In this document: positions 36,769 through 44,927 of the stretch, piece by piece
How the letters are laid out: each line of letters opens with the position of its first letter
How positions within the stretch are numbered: the first letter of the stretch is position 1
Source of the DNA: JAJFJD01 sp965228695
GTDB lineage: Bacteria; Pseudomonadota; Alphaproteobacteria; UBA8366
Assembly: GCA_965228695.1 (NCBI GenBank)
Contig: CBDDIB010000002.1
Location: 3,968,001 to 4,032,000 of the forward strand
DNA length: 64,000 nucleotides
Reading direction: 5' to 3'
Translations under genes and position numbers: made by a program
The notes under the pieces: generated by a model
What the model saw: only the letters and a program-made list of their open reading frames with translations
Told to the model about the DNA's origin: nothing
Database searches by the model: none

Positions 36769-37209
36769 TCACGTACCAAGTATTGCTTGGTTTTTTGAAT
36801 TGGAACGGGTGATCCGCCTGTGGTTAACAATCCAGCAATCCTGCCCCTGATTTGCTTCATTAAGATAGACCTTCACGAACAACATATTTGTTCGTTTGCA
36901 GGTAGAATTCTCAACCCAACCTGCGACACCGGGCCGGAATGCGCTAACCAGATTGGTGCGTATCCAAATCACGTCTCCCTGTTGACCGGGGTCCAAGGTC
37001 GCTAGGAAAACATCCAACATCTCTGTTTGCTGACTGGTGTCGTAGATTCGGGAACCTGACACGATCCATTTACCGGGAGGCAGCGGCACATTGAATTTGC
37101 CTGCTTGGTAATTGTCGCTGACCGTAATTCCTGTCGGCGGTGCCTTATGCGTTGTTTGGCAACCGGCAAGGATCACAATCAATGCAATAGTTATTGTTCT
37201 TGCGAGCAA
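36769..37209 (-). CDS. Small lipoprotein
   Basis: This is a 146-residue lipoprotein with the signal MLARTITIALIVILAGC, a clear lipobox LAGC at residue 17, and a body with a PPGKWIVSG turn and a CKRTNML segment. Two later Cys may form a disulfide. The family is not recognised. It is transcribed away from the element and precedes the small gene at 36490. Confidence 0.7.
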   Translation of the reverse strand: MLARTITIALIVILAGCQTTHKAPPTGITVSDNYQAGKFNVPLPPGKWIVSGSRIYDTSQQTEMLDVFLATLDPGQQGDVIWIRTNLVSAFRPGVAGWVENSTCKRTNMLFVKVYLNEANQGQDCWIVNHRRITRSNSKNQAILGT

Positions 37210-37635
37210 TTTCGTTCCCCTTTGCCGAGATCAGTCTTCCGATTTTCCTCTCTTATGGTTGTTTTTAATAAATCCAAAAGCAACCTATTTTTCTTCGCGC
37301 TGATTGACTAGTTCAGTAGCGCCCAAAGAGGAAACGCCGGCGAATCGGTGCTAATGACTTTGGAGAAAGTGTCTGCGGATCAGGCGTCGGCCGTGTACGC
37401 CGAGATTTGGGTGGCGCCGATTGGGATGACGATCCGGGTGCACTGATCAACGGCGCCATTGAGCAACTTAAAAGGCCGGCGTTGGTGCGCGTGCGGCCTG
37501 AAAACAATGGCATACGCCAGGGGCTGTCCGATCAAGCACCTGGCTTGGCGCTTGGGTCCAAAAAAAATGATCATGATCCGGCGGTGGGCGCAGCCATCGG
37601 CAACGCATAGGCCGACCGTTCGGATTCTGATTTGT

Positions 37636-37668
37636 TAGAGAAAAATGGCGACCCCAACGGGATTCGAA
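37636..37668. repeat. Left attachment repeat (fragment of tRNA-Glu 3' end)
   Basis: These 33 bases are identical to 51474-51506, where they overlap the 3' end of the intact tRNA-Glu gene. After TTCGAA the two copies diverge. This is the displaced tRNA 3' fragment left after integration and marks the left end of the element. Confidence 0.92.
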
Positions 37669-37786
37669 AGCGTATACGCCCATCCCGTCTAATCCGCCCC
37701 TGTACTGTTTGGCCCGGAAAACTGCGGATTTTACAACACTCGGATTTGCCTTCGTCCCGCCTAATACCGCCCAATATCGACCTGTT

Positions 37787-37807
37787 GGGTGCCAATTTGG
37801 GTGCCAA
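37787..37807 (+). repeat. GGGTGCCAA pair at left end of the element
   Basis: Two GGGTGCCAA copies (37787-37795, 37799-37807) lie 12 bases apart, about 120 bases inside the left attachment repeat. A matching pair occurs near the right end (51418-51437). They may be integrase or excisionase arm sites, which is inference. Confidence 0.55.
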
Positions 37808-38039
37808 CTTTCCAAAGTCGCACGGCGTCTCAATGCACCGTCCCGTCGCCGGCCGCCAGCAGTTCCTCGACGGCCTTAAGAACACGCTTCCACACCGCCA
37901 CGCCCTCGACATCGCCAGCCTAGATTAGCTGGTCAGGTGCGGTCTTCTTGGGTAACCAATAGCGGTAATCATCCCGATGTATGTCGGAAATCGAGTTAAG
38001 CCATTCGGTGCGTAATTTGGGATTCAATCTTCGTTGGAG

Positions 38040-38225
38040 CTACCGCCGAATATCGCGACGCTGCAAATCTTCTATTGCCTGCATGACCCTGTTCCACTTC
38101 CCTGCGCCGTGCAGATCTCCCTGGTCCATCATCTGGTCGGATTTCATTGCAGCTTCGACCGTTGCTTGTTTTCCATGTTGTTTTATGAGGTTAGCAGCAG
38201 TTTCATAAATCTCTTTGTCATCCAT
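38040..38225 (-). CDS. Small hypothetical protein of the element
   Basis: This encodes 61 residues, starting MDDKEIYETAANLIKQHGK, largely helical. The composition (many Lys, Gln, Asp and no low-complexity) suggests a real gene. It resembles small proteins often found in prophages. A GTG five codons upstream is possible. Its function is unknown. Confidence 0.6.
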   Translation of the reverse strand: MDDKEIYETAANLIKQHGKQATVEAAMKSDQMMDQGDLHGAGKWNRVMQAIEDLQRRDIRR

Positions 38226-38273
38226 ACCGGACAGTATCACGAATTGACTTGTCGGTAGGAAATCGGCGCCGCG

Positions 38274-38654
38274 CTACCCGGACCCATCGCTTATGTGATT
38301 TGAGAGCACGTGCAACGTGGCTTGAACCTGTTTTCGAACGGCCTCGGGTAACGATTGGACTGTGAGGGCAAACTTCATCGCCTCGGCGTCATCTGTTTCC
38401 GCGACCGTCTGGCCCTCCCCCTCTAAGCCTTCGAAGAAATACGTCACCGGCACGTTCAGTATTTGCGCTATTGCCCATAAACGGCTTGCGCTAATGCGGT
38501 TCGCGCCGCTCTCGTATTTCTGTTGCTGCTGGAAGGTCAGGCCGAGCTTTTCCGCGAGATTGGTCTGGCTCATTTCGCGCATCACGCGGCGGATGCGAAC
38601 GCGGCGCCCGACGTGAGCGTCGACCGGATGAGGCGATTTCTGTTTTCTCACCAT
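38274..38654 (-). CDS. XRE-family helix-turn-helix regulator of the element
   Basis: This is a 126-residue Cro/C1-type regulator (MSQTNLAEKLGLTFQQQQKY, ESGANRISASRL) with a helical C-terminus. It closely resembles the protein at 34068-34454 outside the element. It may act as the element's repressor. I chose the ATG at 38654 because the alignment with the paralogue starts there, with GGAA upstream. Confidence 0.85.
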   Translation of the reverse strand: MVRKQKSPHPVDAHVGRRVRIRRVMREMSQTNLAEKLGLTFQQQQKYESGANRISASRLWAIAQILNVPVTYFFEGLEGEGQTVAETDDAEAMKFALTVQSLPEAVRKQVQATLHVLSNHISDGSG

Positions 38655-38934
38655 GATTCCAAGACCACGATACCGCATTTCAATTCACGAACGTTTGAAA
38701 GTTGACCACAGCTGCGTCCCCAGTAAAACCGCGCATCCGATTGTTACAGAGCCATGAGGGTCGAAGCCCGATCGCGACTTCAAAAGGCTTCACGAATTTG
38801 AGAATATATTTCAACGGTATTTCAATATGTTACCGGTTGTTTCGTAAGTCGTTTGTCGCCACGTTGGTGGGGAACGAGGCCGGAACTTCGCGTTCTGGCC
38901 GGTGATTTGAAACAAGCCAGAAAGGAGTAAGAAG

Positions 38935-39228
38935 ATGATCAAGATCTTGACCTCGACTGCACTCGCGATGGCTTTGACGGTTGGTGGCGCTGCGTATGCT
39001 GGAATGAAGGACCAGAGTGCGACGACCAACAGTGGTACTAGCGCCGTCCATAAGGAAGCGGCATGGAAAGCCATTCCGAAGCCGGCGTCTAAAGCATCTA
39101 TTGACGCATCTGGAAAGCTCAATCCTGCGCTCTACGAAGAGTGGCGCCAACAGGCTGGGAAACCGGTAAACCCAGCAGCGGTGGAACCGGATTCCGATCC
39201 AAATCAATCGGTTTACGGAATCGAATAA
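38935..39228 (+). CDS. Small secreted protein
   Basis: This is a 97-residue protein with a signal peptide (MIKILTSTALAMALTVGGAAYAG) and a mature part of about 75 residues rich in Ala, Ser and Pro. AAAGGAGTAAGAAG lies directly before the ATG, and a terminator follows at 39262. The function is unknown. Confidence 0.7.
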   Translation: MIKILTSTALAMALTVGGAAYAGMKDQSATTNSGTSAVHKEAAWKAIPKPASKASIDASGKLNPALYEEWRQQAGKPVNPAAVEPDSDPNQSVYGIE

Positions 39229-39261
39229 AAACCGCAGACGCCGCGGATGTGGCGTAAGATT

Positions 39262-39290
39262 AAAGCCCCGCCTCGTGCGGGGCTTTTGCT
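39262..39290 (+). terminator. Terminator of the small secreted protein gene
   Basis: A 10-bp stem (39262-39271 with 39277-39286) with a five-base loop ends in TTTT-like sequence just after the gene ending at 39228. Confidence 0.88.
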
Positions 39291-39344
39291 TGTAAGTTAA
39301 TTCGTCGCATTCCGCATATTTCAAGTATCGAGGCCCGGCCGAAG

Positions 39345-39368
39345 AAAAGCCCCGCACGGTGGCGGGGC
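39345..39368 (-). terminator. Terminator on the minus strand
   Basis: GCCCCGC (39349-39355) pairs with GCGGGGC (39362-39368). Read on the minus strand the hairpin is followed by TTTT. It should end the transcript that contains the gene at 39444-39770 and faces the terminator at 39262. Confidence 0.8.
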
Positions 39369-39443
39369 CAGTACTTCCCGAAAATGTTCGGGAGGTTTAG
39401 GACGGGCTTTGGCGTTGCCCTTCCCGCAGCGGCGGCAATGAGT

Positions 39444-39770
39444 TCATCCGCTCGCATGATGCCGCCTCCCCGCCGGTTCCACTCGATATTTATGTTTGCC
39501 GACGACTTTGTAGGGCTCGTAAAGCCCCTCGTCCATCAGGGTGTCGCACCGAAGCATCCCGTGACGAATGAACCGCCGCAGCTTCCCATCCTTCCGCAAC
39601 ACCTTGCAGCGGTCGACCAGATACGTTTGGTTCGGGTCGGACCCGTTGAACCGGATGATGTATAGTCCGTCATCCTGCCATCCCGGCTCATCCGAGATTT
39701 CGACGTAGTCGAGTGCCTGGATATCGACGTGCGGGCAGTCCTGCGTGACTATGACGAATCGACCGGTCAT
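39444..39770 (-). CDS. Hypothetical protein of the element
   Basis: This encodes 108 residues beginning MTGRFVIVTQDCPHVDIQ, with a mixed alpha/beta composition (YIIRFNGSDPNQTYLVDR, KVVGKHKYRVEPA). The start overlaps the end of the upstream gene by four bases (ATGA), and GGGGG lies near the start. It is not recognised. Confidence 0.65.
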   Translation of the reverse strand: MTGRFVIVTQDCPHVDIQALDYVEISDEPGWQDDGLYIIRFNGSDPNQTYLVDRCKVLRKDGKLRRFIRHGMLRCDTLMDEGLYEPYKVVGKHKYRVEPAGRRHHASG

Positions 39771-40303
39771 TTCACACCCCCGAGACGCAAAATATCGTCG
39801 GCTACCGTCTCGAACCATGCCAACTTGAAGTCATACGGTTCGAACACGTGCCCGTAAGGGCCAACGGACTCGGCGGTCTCATGCCCCATGGCGTTGCGCA
39901 AAATTCTGACTTTCGCGGCAATGCCCTCCGGCGTGTATGCCGGACGTTCGAAAATTTGAGCCATGACGCTACGATGATGGTCGCAGGCATCGCAGAACAC
40001 GTCATACAGGCGGTTGGCGCCACCTTCCTCCATGCATTTGCGCATTTCCTCGCGCGCGGTCGCGCCTCGGACACTTCCCGGCTTATCGTAACTCGGACAG
40101 CCGGTCTCATCTTCGATTTCATACTTGCGGGTTTGCCAAGCCTCAAACGTCGCGTGAACATTCCGGCAGGCTTCGATGAAAGCGTCACAGCGCGCCAACA
40201 ATTCGGCGTCGGATTTACCGGATTGCCGGATATTCGCCATCGCCCCGGCTGAAATCGTTAGGGCGGGGATCGCCGCTATCACGGCGCGTCTTAGGATAGT
40301 CAT
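39767..40303 (-). CDS. Hypothetical exported protein of the element
   Basis: This encodes 178 residues with an N-terminal signal segment (MTILRRAVIAAIPALTISAG) and a soluble helical body with five or more Cys (CDAFIEACRN, FCDACDHH), which may form disulfides. GAGAGG precedes the ATG. It is translationally coupled to the gene at 39444. The function is unknown. Confidence 0.68.
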   Translation of the reverse strand: MTILRRAVIAAIPALTISAGAMANIRQSGKSDAELLARCDAFIEACRNVHATFEAWQTRKYEIEDETGCPSYDKPGSVRGATAREEMRKCMEEGGANRLYDVFCDACDHHRSVMAQIFERPAYTPEGIAAKVRILRNAMGHETAESVGPYGHVFEPYDFKLAWFETVADDILRLGGVK

Positions 40304-40419
40304 GTTTACCTCTCCATGGGATTTTGCCGATGGGAGGCTTGGCCGGATTCCCGGACTCACGTATGTAGGGGATAGCCATTGACCTTGCCTCTCACCAGGC
40401 GGTTGATGGTTAGGCTCGG

Positions 40420-40467
40420 CTCGGTGCGACAACACCGAGTCGGGCCGCTAACTGGGGAATTCCCCAG
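40420..40467. promoter_or_regulatory. Two adjacent dyad sites
   Basis: A 7-bp inverted pair CTCGGTG/CACCGAG (40420-40439, six-base loop) is followed by a perfect 16-bp palindrome CTGGGGAATTCCCCAG (40452-40467). They lie in the gap upstream of the minus-strand gene starting at 40303. They could be operator sites or an RNA hairpin; no T-run follows. Confidence 0.45.
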
Positions 40468-40566
40468 ATACGACATTCACGCACACCGGGATTCGATGGT
40501 CAAGGGTGGCGACGTTTCAGCGCACCCGCCGCGTCGCTTGGCGAAACTGGATCATTTGAGCTAGTT

Positions 40567-40914
40567 TCATGGATTGTCGGCGAGCTCAGGCGACCGTTTC
40601 TGCAGGGCTTCAAGCTGTGCTTCCTCGGATTCAGCCGCTTGCTTTCGGTCGCGGGCGGACTGATAGGCAACGTCCAGAGATTGAGCGCCCGTCAGCACCG
40701 TGTCGGCGAGGTCCGGTGCGTAACGGAGGACGTTGCGCGCCTTCGAAAGCATGCCGCCCGAAACTTCTTTCGTGGCGAAAGAAGTTGCGCGTTTTCCCTG
40801 CTGCGTTTCGGGGTAAATCATTGCGACAGCAACCGCACGCTGTCCGGTGGTCATATGCCGTCGATGGATATTGGCGGACAGCACAAACGCGGTTGGGTCT
40901 TCCCCGTTCAACAA
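40567..40914 (-). pseudogene. Truncated ParB-like gene
   Basis: The minus strand encodes about 115 residues like the middle and C-terminal part of ParB/KorB-type proteins of mobile elements (LNGEDPTAFVLSANIHRRHM, TTGQRAVAVAMIYPE, ARNVLRYAPDLADTVLTGAQ). The ParB nuclease/CTPase N-terminal part is missing: upstream in frame there are about 14 unrelated residues and then a stop. The gene is therefore 5'-truncated by recombination. A start within 40914 might still give a short product. Confidence 0.6.
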
Positions 40915-41236
40915 ACGTACAAGAAGAATTCTGCCGCTGGTGGCGGCAGCACGTTAGGCGGCAAAACTGGAAGGGCCGCGACACAGAAATTTCCGAGTCT
41001 GAAATTTCTCTTACTGCCGAGCAGGCCGCGCACCACACCGGCATATCGCCCGTTCAGGTCTCCCGCTGGAATAAGCGCCTCAAGGGCGCTATACGATCGG
41101 GTGCCGGCACCGCCCGCCCCCCTGTGGGGGAGAGAGTACCCTGCAGGGCGGTATCTTCGGATATCGGCCTATCCCCGAGACCGGAAGACGCGGGCGAGCC
41201 GGCCTTCCTTTGCGACATCGGGTGCTGTGACGCCCG
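40915..41236. other. Mosaic region with a plus-strand coding fragment
   Basis: Between the truncated ParB-like gene and the next lipoprotein gene, the plus strand (about 40981-41090) encodes TEISLTAEQAAHHTGI-type sequence with a helix-turn-helix look (SPVQVSRWNKRLKG). It resembles the C-terminal part of DNA-binding or methylase proteins of elements. The frame has no plausible start or end, so it is a coding scar, not a gene. Confidence 0.45.
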
Positions 41237-41479
41237 TCACGGTTTCGCCGCACACTCGATCGTCAGCTCTTTCCGATTGAAGCCGGCGGACTTGTTCACG
41301 TCCGTATAACCTTGCGGGCAGAGTTCGTTTGCCCGGTCGTAGCAGATGTCCCAGCCGAGCGCGGCGCCGCAGGCAATGATGTACTGAGTCTTGCCGCCCG
41401 GCCGGCGAATTTCTTCCGCAGTCGTGCAGGCTGCCAGGGTGCTGACAATACCGATAGCGAATAACAGCGGATGTTTCAT
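41237..41479 (-). CDS. Small lipoprotein of the element
   Basis: This encodes 80 residues: a signal MKHPLLFAIGIVSTLAAC with a lipobox-like LAAC at residue 18, then a body with five further Cys (YIIACGAALGWDICYDRANE, ELCPQGYTD). It is likely lipid-anchored or secreted. The family is not recognised by name. Confidence 0.65.
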   Translation of the reverse strand: MKHPLLFAIGIVSTLAACTTAEEIRRPGGKTQYIIACGAALGWDICYDRANELCPQGYTDVNKSAGFNRKELTIECAAKP

Positions 41480-41667
41480 CTGTTCGCTTTATTGACCTCC
41501 ACCAAAGATTGATAATGCGATTAAGACATGCCTGGATACATAGGTGAAAATCAATATTGGGTCAAAAAATTCCTCAAGAACAATATTTTACGTTAGTAAT
41601 CTGTCGATAAATACATAATATCAAAATCCAAAGAAGATGCTCTCTTCGCGATAATTCAAGTTTTTCT

Positions 41668-42168
41668 TTGCCCTACAAATTTGACAATCTCGAAATCATT
41701 GTCGCCGACGATAATGAATTCATGCGGAGCGTAATCCGTATGACACTTCAAGCTTTGGGTTTTCAGCGCGACAACGTTCTGGAAGCGGAAAGCGGCGAAG
41801 ATGTGCTGAAGCTCTTAAAGACAAACACGCCAGACCTCATCCTTACCGATCTCAATATGAAACCGATGAATGGGTTAGAGCTAACCCGCAACATCAGACG
41901 GTCTGAGGACACTTTGCTCAAATTCATGCCGGTGATGATCTGCACGGGACACGCGGAGGCGAACTACATTATTGCCGCCCGAGACGCGGGTGCGACCGAG
42001 ATAATTTGTAAGCCGATATCAGCAAAAGCGCTTTATGAGCATATACGGGCCATTGTTGAGTGGCCGCGCGAATTTGTGGTCTCGCCGGACTTTATAGGGC
42101 CGGACAGGAGAAGAAAGGACGTACCATTTGAAGGTGAAGATAGACGCACATCGGATGTCGAGATTTGA
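41668..42168 (+). CDS. CheY-like response regulator carried by the element
   Basis: This is a 166-residue single-domain response regulator with the full active site: DD in IIVADDNEFMRS, phospho-Asp in LILTDLNMKPMNG, Thr in MICTGHA and Lys in IICKPIS. The C-terminal extension FIGPDRRRKD is shared with the chromosomal regulator at 12513. The start is a TTG at 41668, without a clear ribosome site. About 190 AT-rich bases upstream may hold its promoter. A mobile element bearing a signalling receiver is unusual. Confidence 0.8.
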   Translation: MPYKFDNLEIIVADDNEFMRSVIRMTLQALGFQRDNVLEAESGEDVLKLLKTNTPDLILTDLNMKPMNGLELTRNIRRSEDTLLKFMPVMICTGHAEANYIIAARDAGATEIICKPISAKALYEHIRAIVEWPREFVVSPDFIGPDRRRKDVPFEGEDRRTSDVEI

Positions 42169-42261
42169 GCTACAAGGAAAATCCCAAAGAAGATTGTGAG
42201 CAGTCTCGACCACCGCCTGCGGCCCGTGTGCGCGCGTTGGCGGGTATCGGGGCGTCACGCC

Positions 42262-42546
42262 CTACCCCGGCGTCCCCGCCGCCCTGTTGCGCGTTGATAC
42301 GGGCTCGCTGACATCGAAAAGCACTTCGTCGGCGCTTTCCTCGAGATGTTCGACCTTCTGGTAGTACGCGAGCAATTCTCGCCGCCACCACTGGCAGTCC
42401 CGTTCAATCTTCACATCCGGCCCGTGCAGGCGGATTCGGATGCGGATGCGCGCAGCCGGCGCTTGGCAGCAATCAGCGAGGACCTGACCGAGTTCACTTG
42501 TATTGCATTGCTCGAGGCCGACGATTTCGCCGTTTTGCTCAGACAT
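42262..42546 (-). CDS. Hypothetical protein downstream of the tail-tip-like gene
   Basis: This encodes 94 residues starting MSEQNGEIVGLEQCNTSELG, with basic and acidic helices (RIRIRIRLHGPDVKIERDCQ, YYQKVEHLEESADEVLFDVS). The ATG overlaps the stop of the upstream gene (42539), and GGAGATG precedes it, so the two are translationally coupled. The function is unknown. Confidence 0.65.
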   Translation of the reverse strand: MSEQNGEIVGLEQCNTSELGQVLADCCQAPAARIRIRIRLHGPDVKIERDCQWWRRELLAYYQKVEHLEESADEVLFDVSEPVSTRNRAAGTPG

Positions 42547-43744
42547 CTTCATCTCCGTTTTTGAGTTTGGGGAATTGGCACGCTTTCCGTAGCGAGATGC
42601 CGTCCGCGTCGATCCGCGCCATGACCAACTCGCCGCCGAGCAGAACGCCATCCGCGAGTTTGCCGGCCGCGAAACTGCGATGCTGATTTTGGGCAAGCTC
42701 GATGTGAAAATTCTCGGTATCGATGCCGAGGGCAGCCGGCTGCCATTGCTCGGCGAGCCTTGGGTAATCCGGATCTTCGACATTCGGCGCGGGTGTCGTT
42801 ACGTGGGCGACAGGAAGGTTATACCGTTCGAATTTCTCGCCGGATGTATAGGCCGCACCGACACCGTTGCCGCTTTCAGACATGCCGACGGCGACGATCG
42901 ACAATGTCGGGCCGTCATGCTCGGCGGACAGCTTTCGCAGGTATTCGGGCAACTCGGCGAGAAGCGATTCGGCCGACCATGCGGCGCCGCCGATGCAACA
43001 GAAGCCGAACAGCCGCTGGATGGGAAGCCAGGCGCCGCTCGCCCCCATAATCGCGTTGATATGCGGCAGCGATTGAATTTTCGTCGCTATTCCTATCGGC
43101 TGGATTGTCGGCCTTGTGCCATCGCCCCGGAACGCGGAACGTTCGGCATCTTCGAAGTCCAAATGGACAGCCGTTTCAACGCCTGTTTCGACATTGGGGG
43201 CGACGAACGTATCCGTGGCGATGACGGCGAAATCCGGCCCGACAGTGGCATTGAGTAACGTCACGCCCGGCCTCCGCGGCGCTTCCGTACCAACAAATAT
43301 TGGCCCGCTGGCTGCAACCGCCGCACCCGCAACCGCCGCCCCGATGGTGCCAGCCCCCAAGGTACCAGCCAGTGCCGGCACCAACGCTCCAATCGCGCCG
43401 CCTGTGACGACTGCGGCAACCACGAGGACAGCAATCAGCAACACCGTTCGGAGCGGGTTTTTCCCGCCGCTCCCGCCGCCTTGAGGCACCATCCTAATGC
43501 TCACCATGGCGCCCGCCTTCGGACGGACCGTGTGCCAATAGCCCGGCGCGATGTAGGAATCCCCGATAAACACGTGCGCAAACCGGCGTAGATACGGGTC
43601 GGGCTGCGTTTCGACGATCATCTCGGCAATGCTCAGACCGGCGGGAAGTTCGGCAAATTTATATTCCGTCGAAAAGGGGTGAGGGGCTGCCGATACCGGC
43701 ACGAGTCCTTCGCCGGGTAGCAGGATTTCGGATTCCATCGTCAT
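42539..43744 (-). CDS. Phage tail-tip J-like N-terminus joined to an unrelated (Ntn-hydrolase-like?) C-terminus
   Basis: This is a 401-residue protein. Residues 1-140 resemble the N-terminal part of lambda J/Mu-type tail-tip proteins: an HPFSTEYKF start, RRFAHVFIGDSYIAPGYWHT, then IRMVPQGGGSGGKNPLRTVL and two or three hydrophobic helices. Residues about 150-401 do not look like J. Their order of strands and helices (FAVIATDTFVA, KIQSLPHINAIMGASG, LSIVAVGMSESGNGVGAAYTSG-like, LLGGELVMARI) resembles Ntn-hydrolase or proteasome-like phage proteins; this is a weak inference. Only one membrane anchor region and no fibre domains are present. Confidence 0.6.
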   Translation of the reverse strand: MTMESEILLPGEGLVPVSAAPHPFSTEYKFAELPAGLSIAEMIVETQPDPYLRRFAHVFIGDSYIAPGYWHTVRPKAGAMVSIRMVPQGGGSGGKNPLRTVLLIAVLVVAAVVTGGAIGALVPALAGTLGAGTIGAAVAGAAVAASGPIFVGTEAPRRPGVTLLNATVGPDFAVIATDTFVAPNVETGVETAVHLDFEDAERSAFRGDGTRPTIQPIGIATKIQSLPHINAIMGASGAWLPIQRLFGFCCIGGAAWSAESLLAELPEYLRKLSAEHDGPTLSIVAVGMSESGNGVGAAYTSGEKFERYNLPVAHVTTPAPNVEDPDYPRLAEQWQPAALGIDTENFHIELAQNQHRSFAAGKLADGVLLGGELVMARIDADGISLRKACQFPKLKNGDEDV

Positions 43745-43787
43745 TCCTTCATTGGGATAGGCGGCGCCTCACGGCGCGGCGGTAGTG

Positions 43788-44258
43788 TCACTCGGTCTTC
43801 GCAGTCTCCGCGGCGCCGTACGCCAACTCATTCAACGCGGCGGATACCTCGTCCATGACTTGGTTCTGCACGACGTTCGGGTCCGTCTCGCCAATGACGA
43901 CCGCGGCGACGTTTCCAGGCACAGCGAGCAGCCGGGCTCGGCACCGGGCGAATGCGGCTTCGACTTCTCCGCCAACAAGCTCAATCTCGATTAGCTCGCC
44001 ACGGGCCACCGCGTTCTCGCGTTCTAAACGTTCGGTCTGCGCCTGCAGCAAACGAACGCGCTCCTTCCGAATTTCACCCGGCTCAGATGTCGTTTCGAGC
44101 GTGGCAAGATAAGCCTGTACGCACTCCACAACTGGATACTGCCCACGGCCGCGCCTCGGAAAGACTTCTTCCTCCGCAAGCTGTCTCACCCTACGCGCCG
44201 AGACGTTCAGCAGCTTGCCAAGATCGGACGCGTTCAATGTAAAATTCTCAATCTTCAT
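43788..44258 (-). CDS. Phage terminase small subunit (Nu1-like)
   Basis: This is a 156-residue protein with an N-terminal winged-helix-like DNA-binding segment (MKIENFTLNASDLGKLLNVS, RRVRQLAEEEVFPRRGRG) and a helical C-terminus of the Nu1 type (RLLQAQTERLERENAVARGE, AARCRARLLAVPGN-like). Nu1 recognises the packaging site of phage DNA and guides the large subunit. No large subunit, portal or capsid gene follows; the next gene is the tail-tip-like one. In a satellite this would redirect a helper phage's packaging. Confidence 0.78.
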   Translation of the reverse strand: MKIENFTLNASDLGKLLNVSARRVRQLAEEEVFPRRGRGQYPVVECVQAYLATLETTSEPGEIRKERVRLLQAQTERLERENAVARGELIEIELVGGEVEAAFARCRARLLAVPGNVAAVVIGETDPNVVQNQVMDEVSAALNELAYGAAETAKTE

Positions 44259-44480
44259 GTACTTGCCTTCGAAACGGAAACGGAAGTCGATTCTAACTTA
44301 TTGAAAACTAAAGTGAAATCGGGCTCGAAAATACCCCCGGCCCTGGCCCACCCCAGGGGTCCCCAACCTTTTGTTATTGCTTACCTTTTCGGGCTGCCAT
44401 TCGACGAAGGGTTTGATGGTGCCCCGTGCGCCATGCGGCCACTTGTTCGACCATATCTCCAAGCGGGCCTACCAGCATTT

Positions 44481-44714
44481 TCATTCTGTCGCCCTCACGT
44501 TAGAAGCGACCCGGCCGACGCAATCCGCAGGAACGTCGGCCGAGTCGGGCGGCGGATGCAAGTACGCCACCACGCGCGGCGACACGGCGCCGCGGCGTTC
44601 GGATAGTTCGGCTCGGCCGGCGGCGATGCCCTTGCCACAGACCGAGCCGTTGGCGGCGGTAAGGAGGTAACCCGCCTTGACGCGAAGGAGCATGGCCCGC
44701 ACCCCTCGCATCAT
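44481..44714 (-). CDS. Small hypothetical protein of the element
   Basis: This encodes 77 residues from MMRGVRAMLLRVKAGYLLTA, with a basic N-terminus and several short helices. The start overlaps the stop of the upstream gene (ATGA), which supports coupling and the choice of start. It is not recognised. A 222-base gap without genes follows before the terminase gene. Confidence 0.55.
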   Translation of the reverse strand: MMRGVRAMLLRVKAGYLLTAANGSVCGKGIAAGRAELSERRGAVSPRVVAYLHPPPDSADVPADCVGRVASNVRATE

Positions 44715-44920
44715 TTCTTCGCTGTATCCTGGCGCTTGAAATACGCTTCCCAGGCCGGATGCATTTTTAGAGGCTCGACCTTGGGCTCGGTCGGCTCGGA
44801 CGTCCTGGCTATCACCTCGTCCCACGGGACCGCCTGACCGGTCGGTTGCTGTTGCGTTTCGCGCGGCTTTGCGGCGGCGCGTTCGTTCTGTTGGCGGATC
44901 ATCTCGGACAGCATAGTCAT
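44711..44920 (-). CDS. Small hypothetical protein of the element
   Basis: This encodes 69 residues (MTMLSEMIRQQNERAAAKPR, PAWEAYFKRQDTAKK), rich in Gln, Lys and Pro. It sits seven bases after the stop of the coiled-coil gene and overlaps the next gene, so it is part of the same operon. The function is unknown. Confidence 0.6.
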   Translation of the reverse strand: MTMLSEMIRQQNERAAAKPRETQQQPTGQAVPWDEVIARTSEPTEPKVEPLKMHPAWEAYFKRQDTAKK

Positions 44921-44927
44921 GGCGTTG

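Larger units (their letters stand above)
37210..38039. other. Left end of the mobile element and flank, no gene seen
   Basis: This stretch of about 830 bases has only frames with unlikely composition on both strands. It contains the left copy of the attachment repeat (37636-37668) and a pair of GGGTGCCAA repeats (37787-37807). Bases before 37636 are chromosomal flank, and those after are the element's left end. Confidence 0.55.

Noticed and set aside
37313..37912. Several open frames at the left element end
   Set aside because: All have atypical composition or overlap the attachment repeat; none shows a ribosome site or domain.
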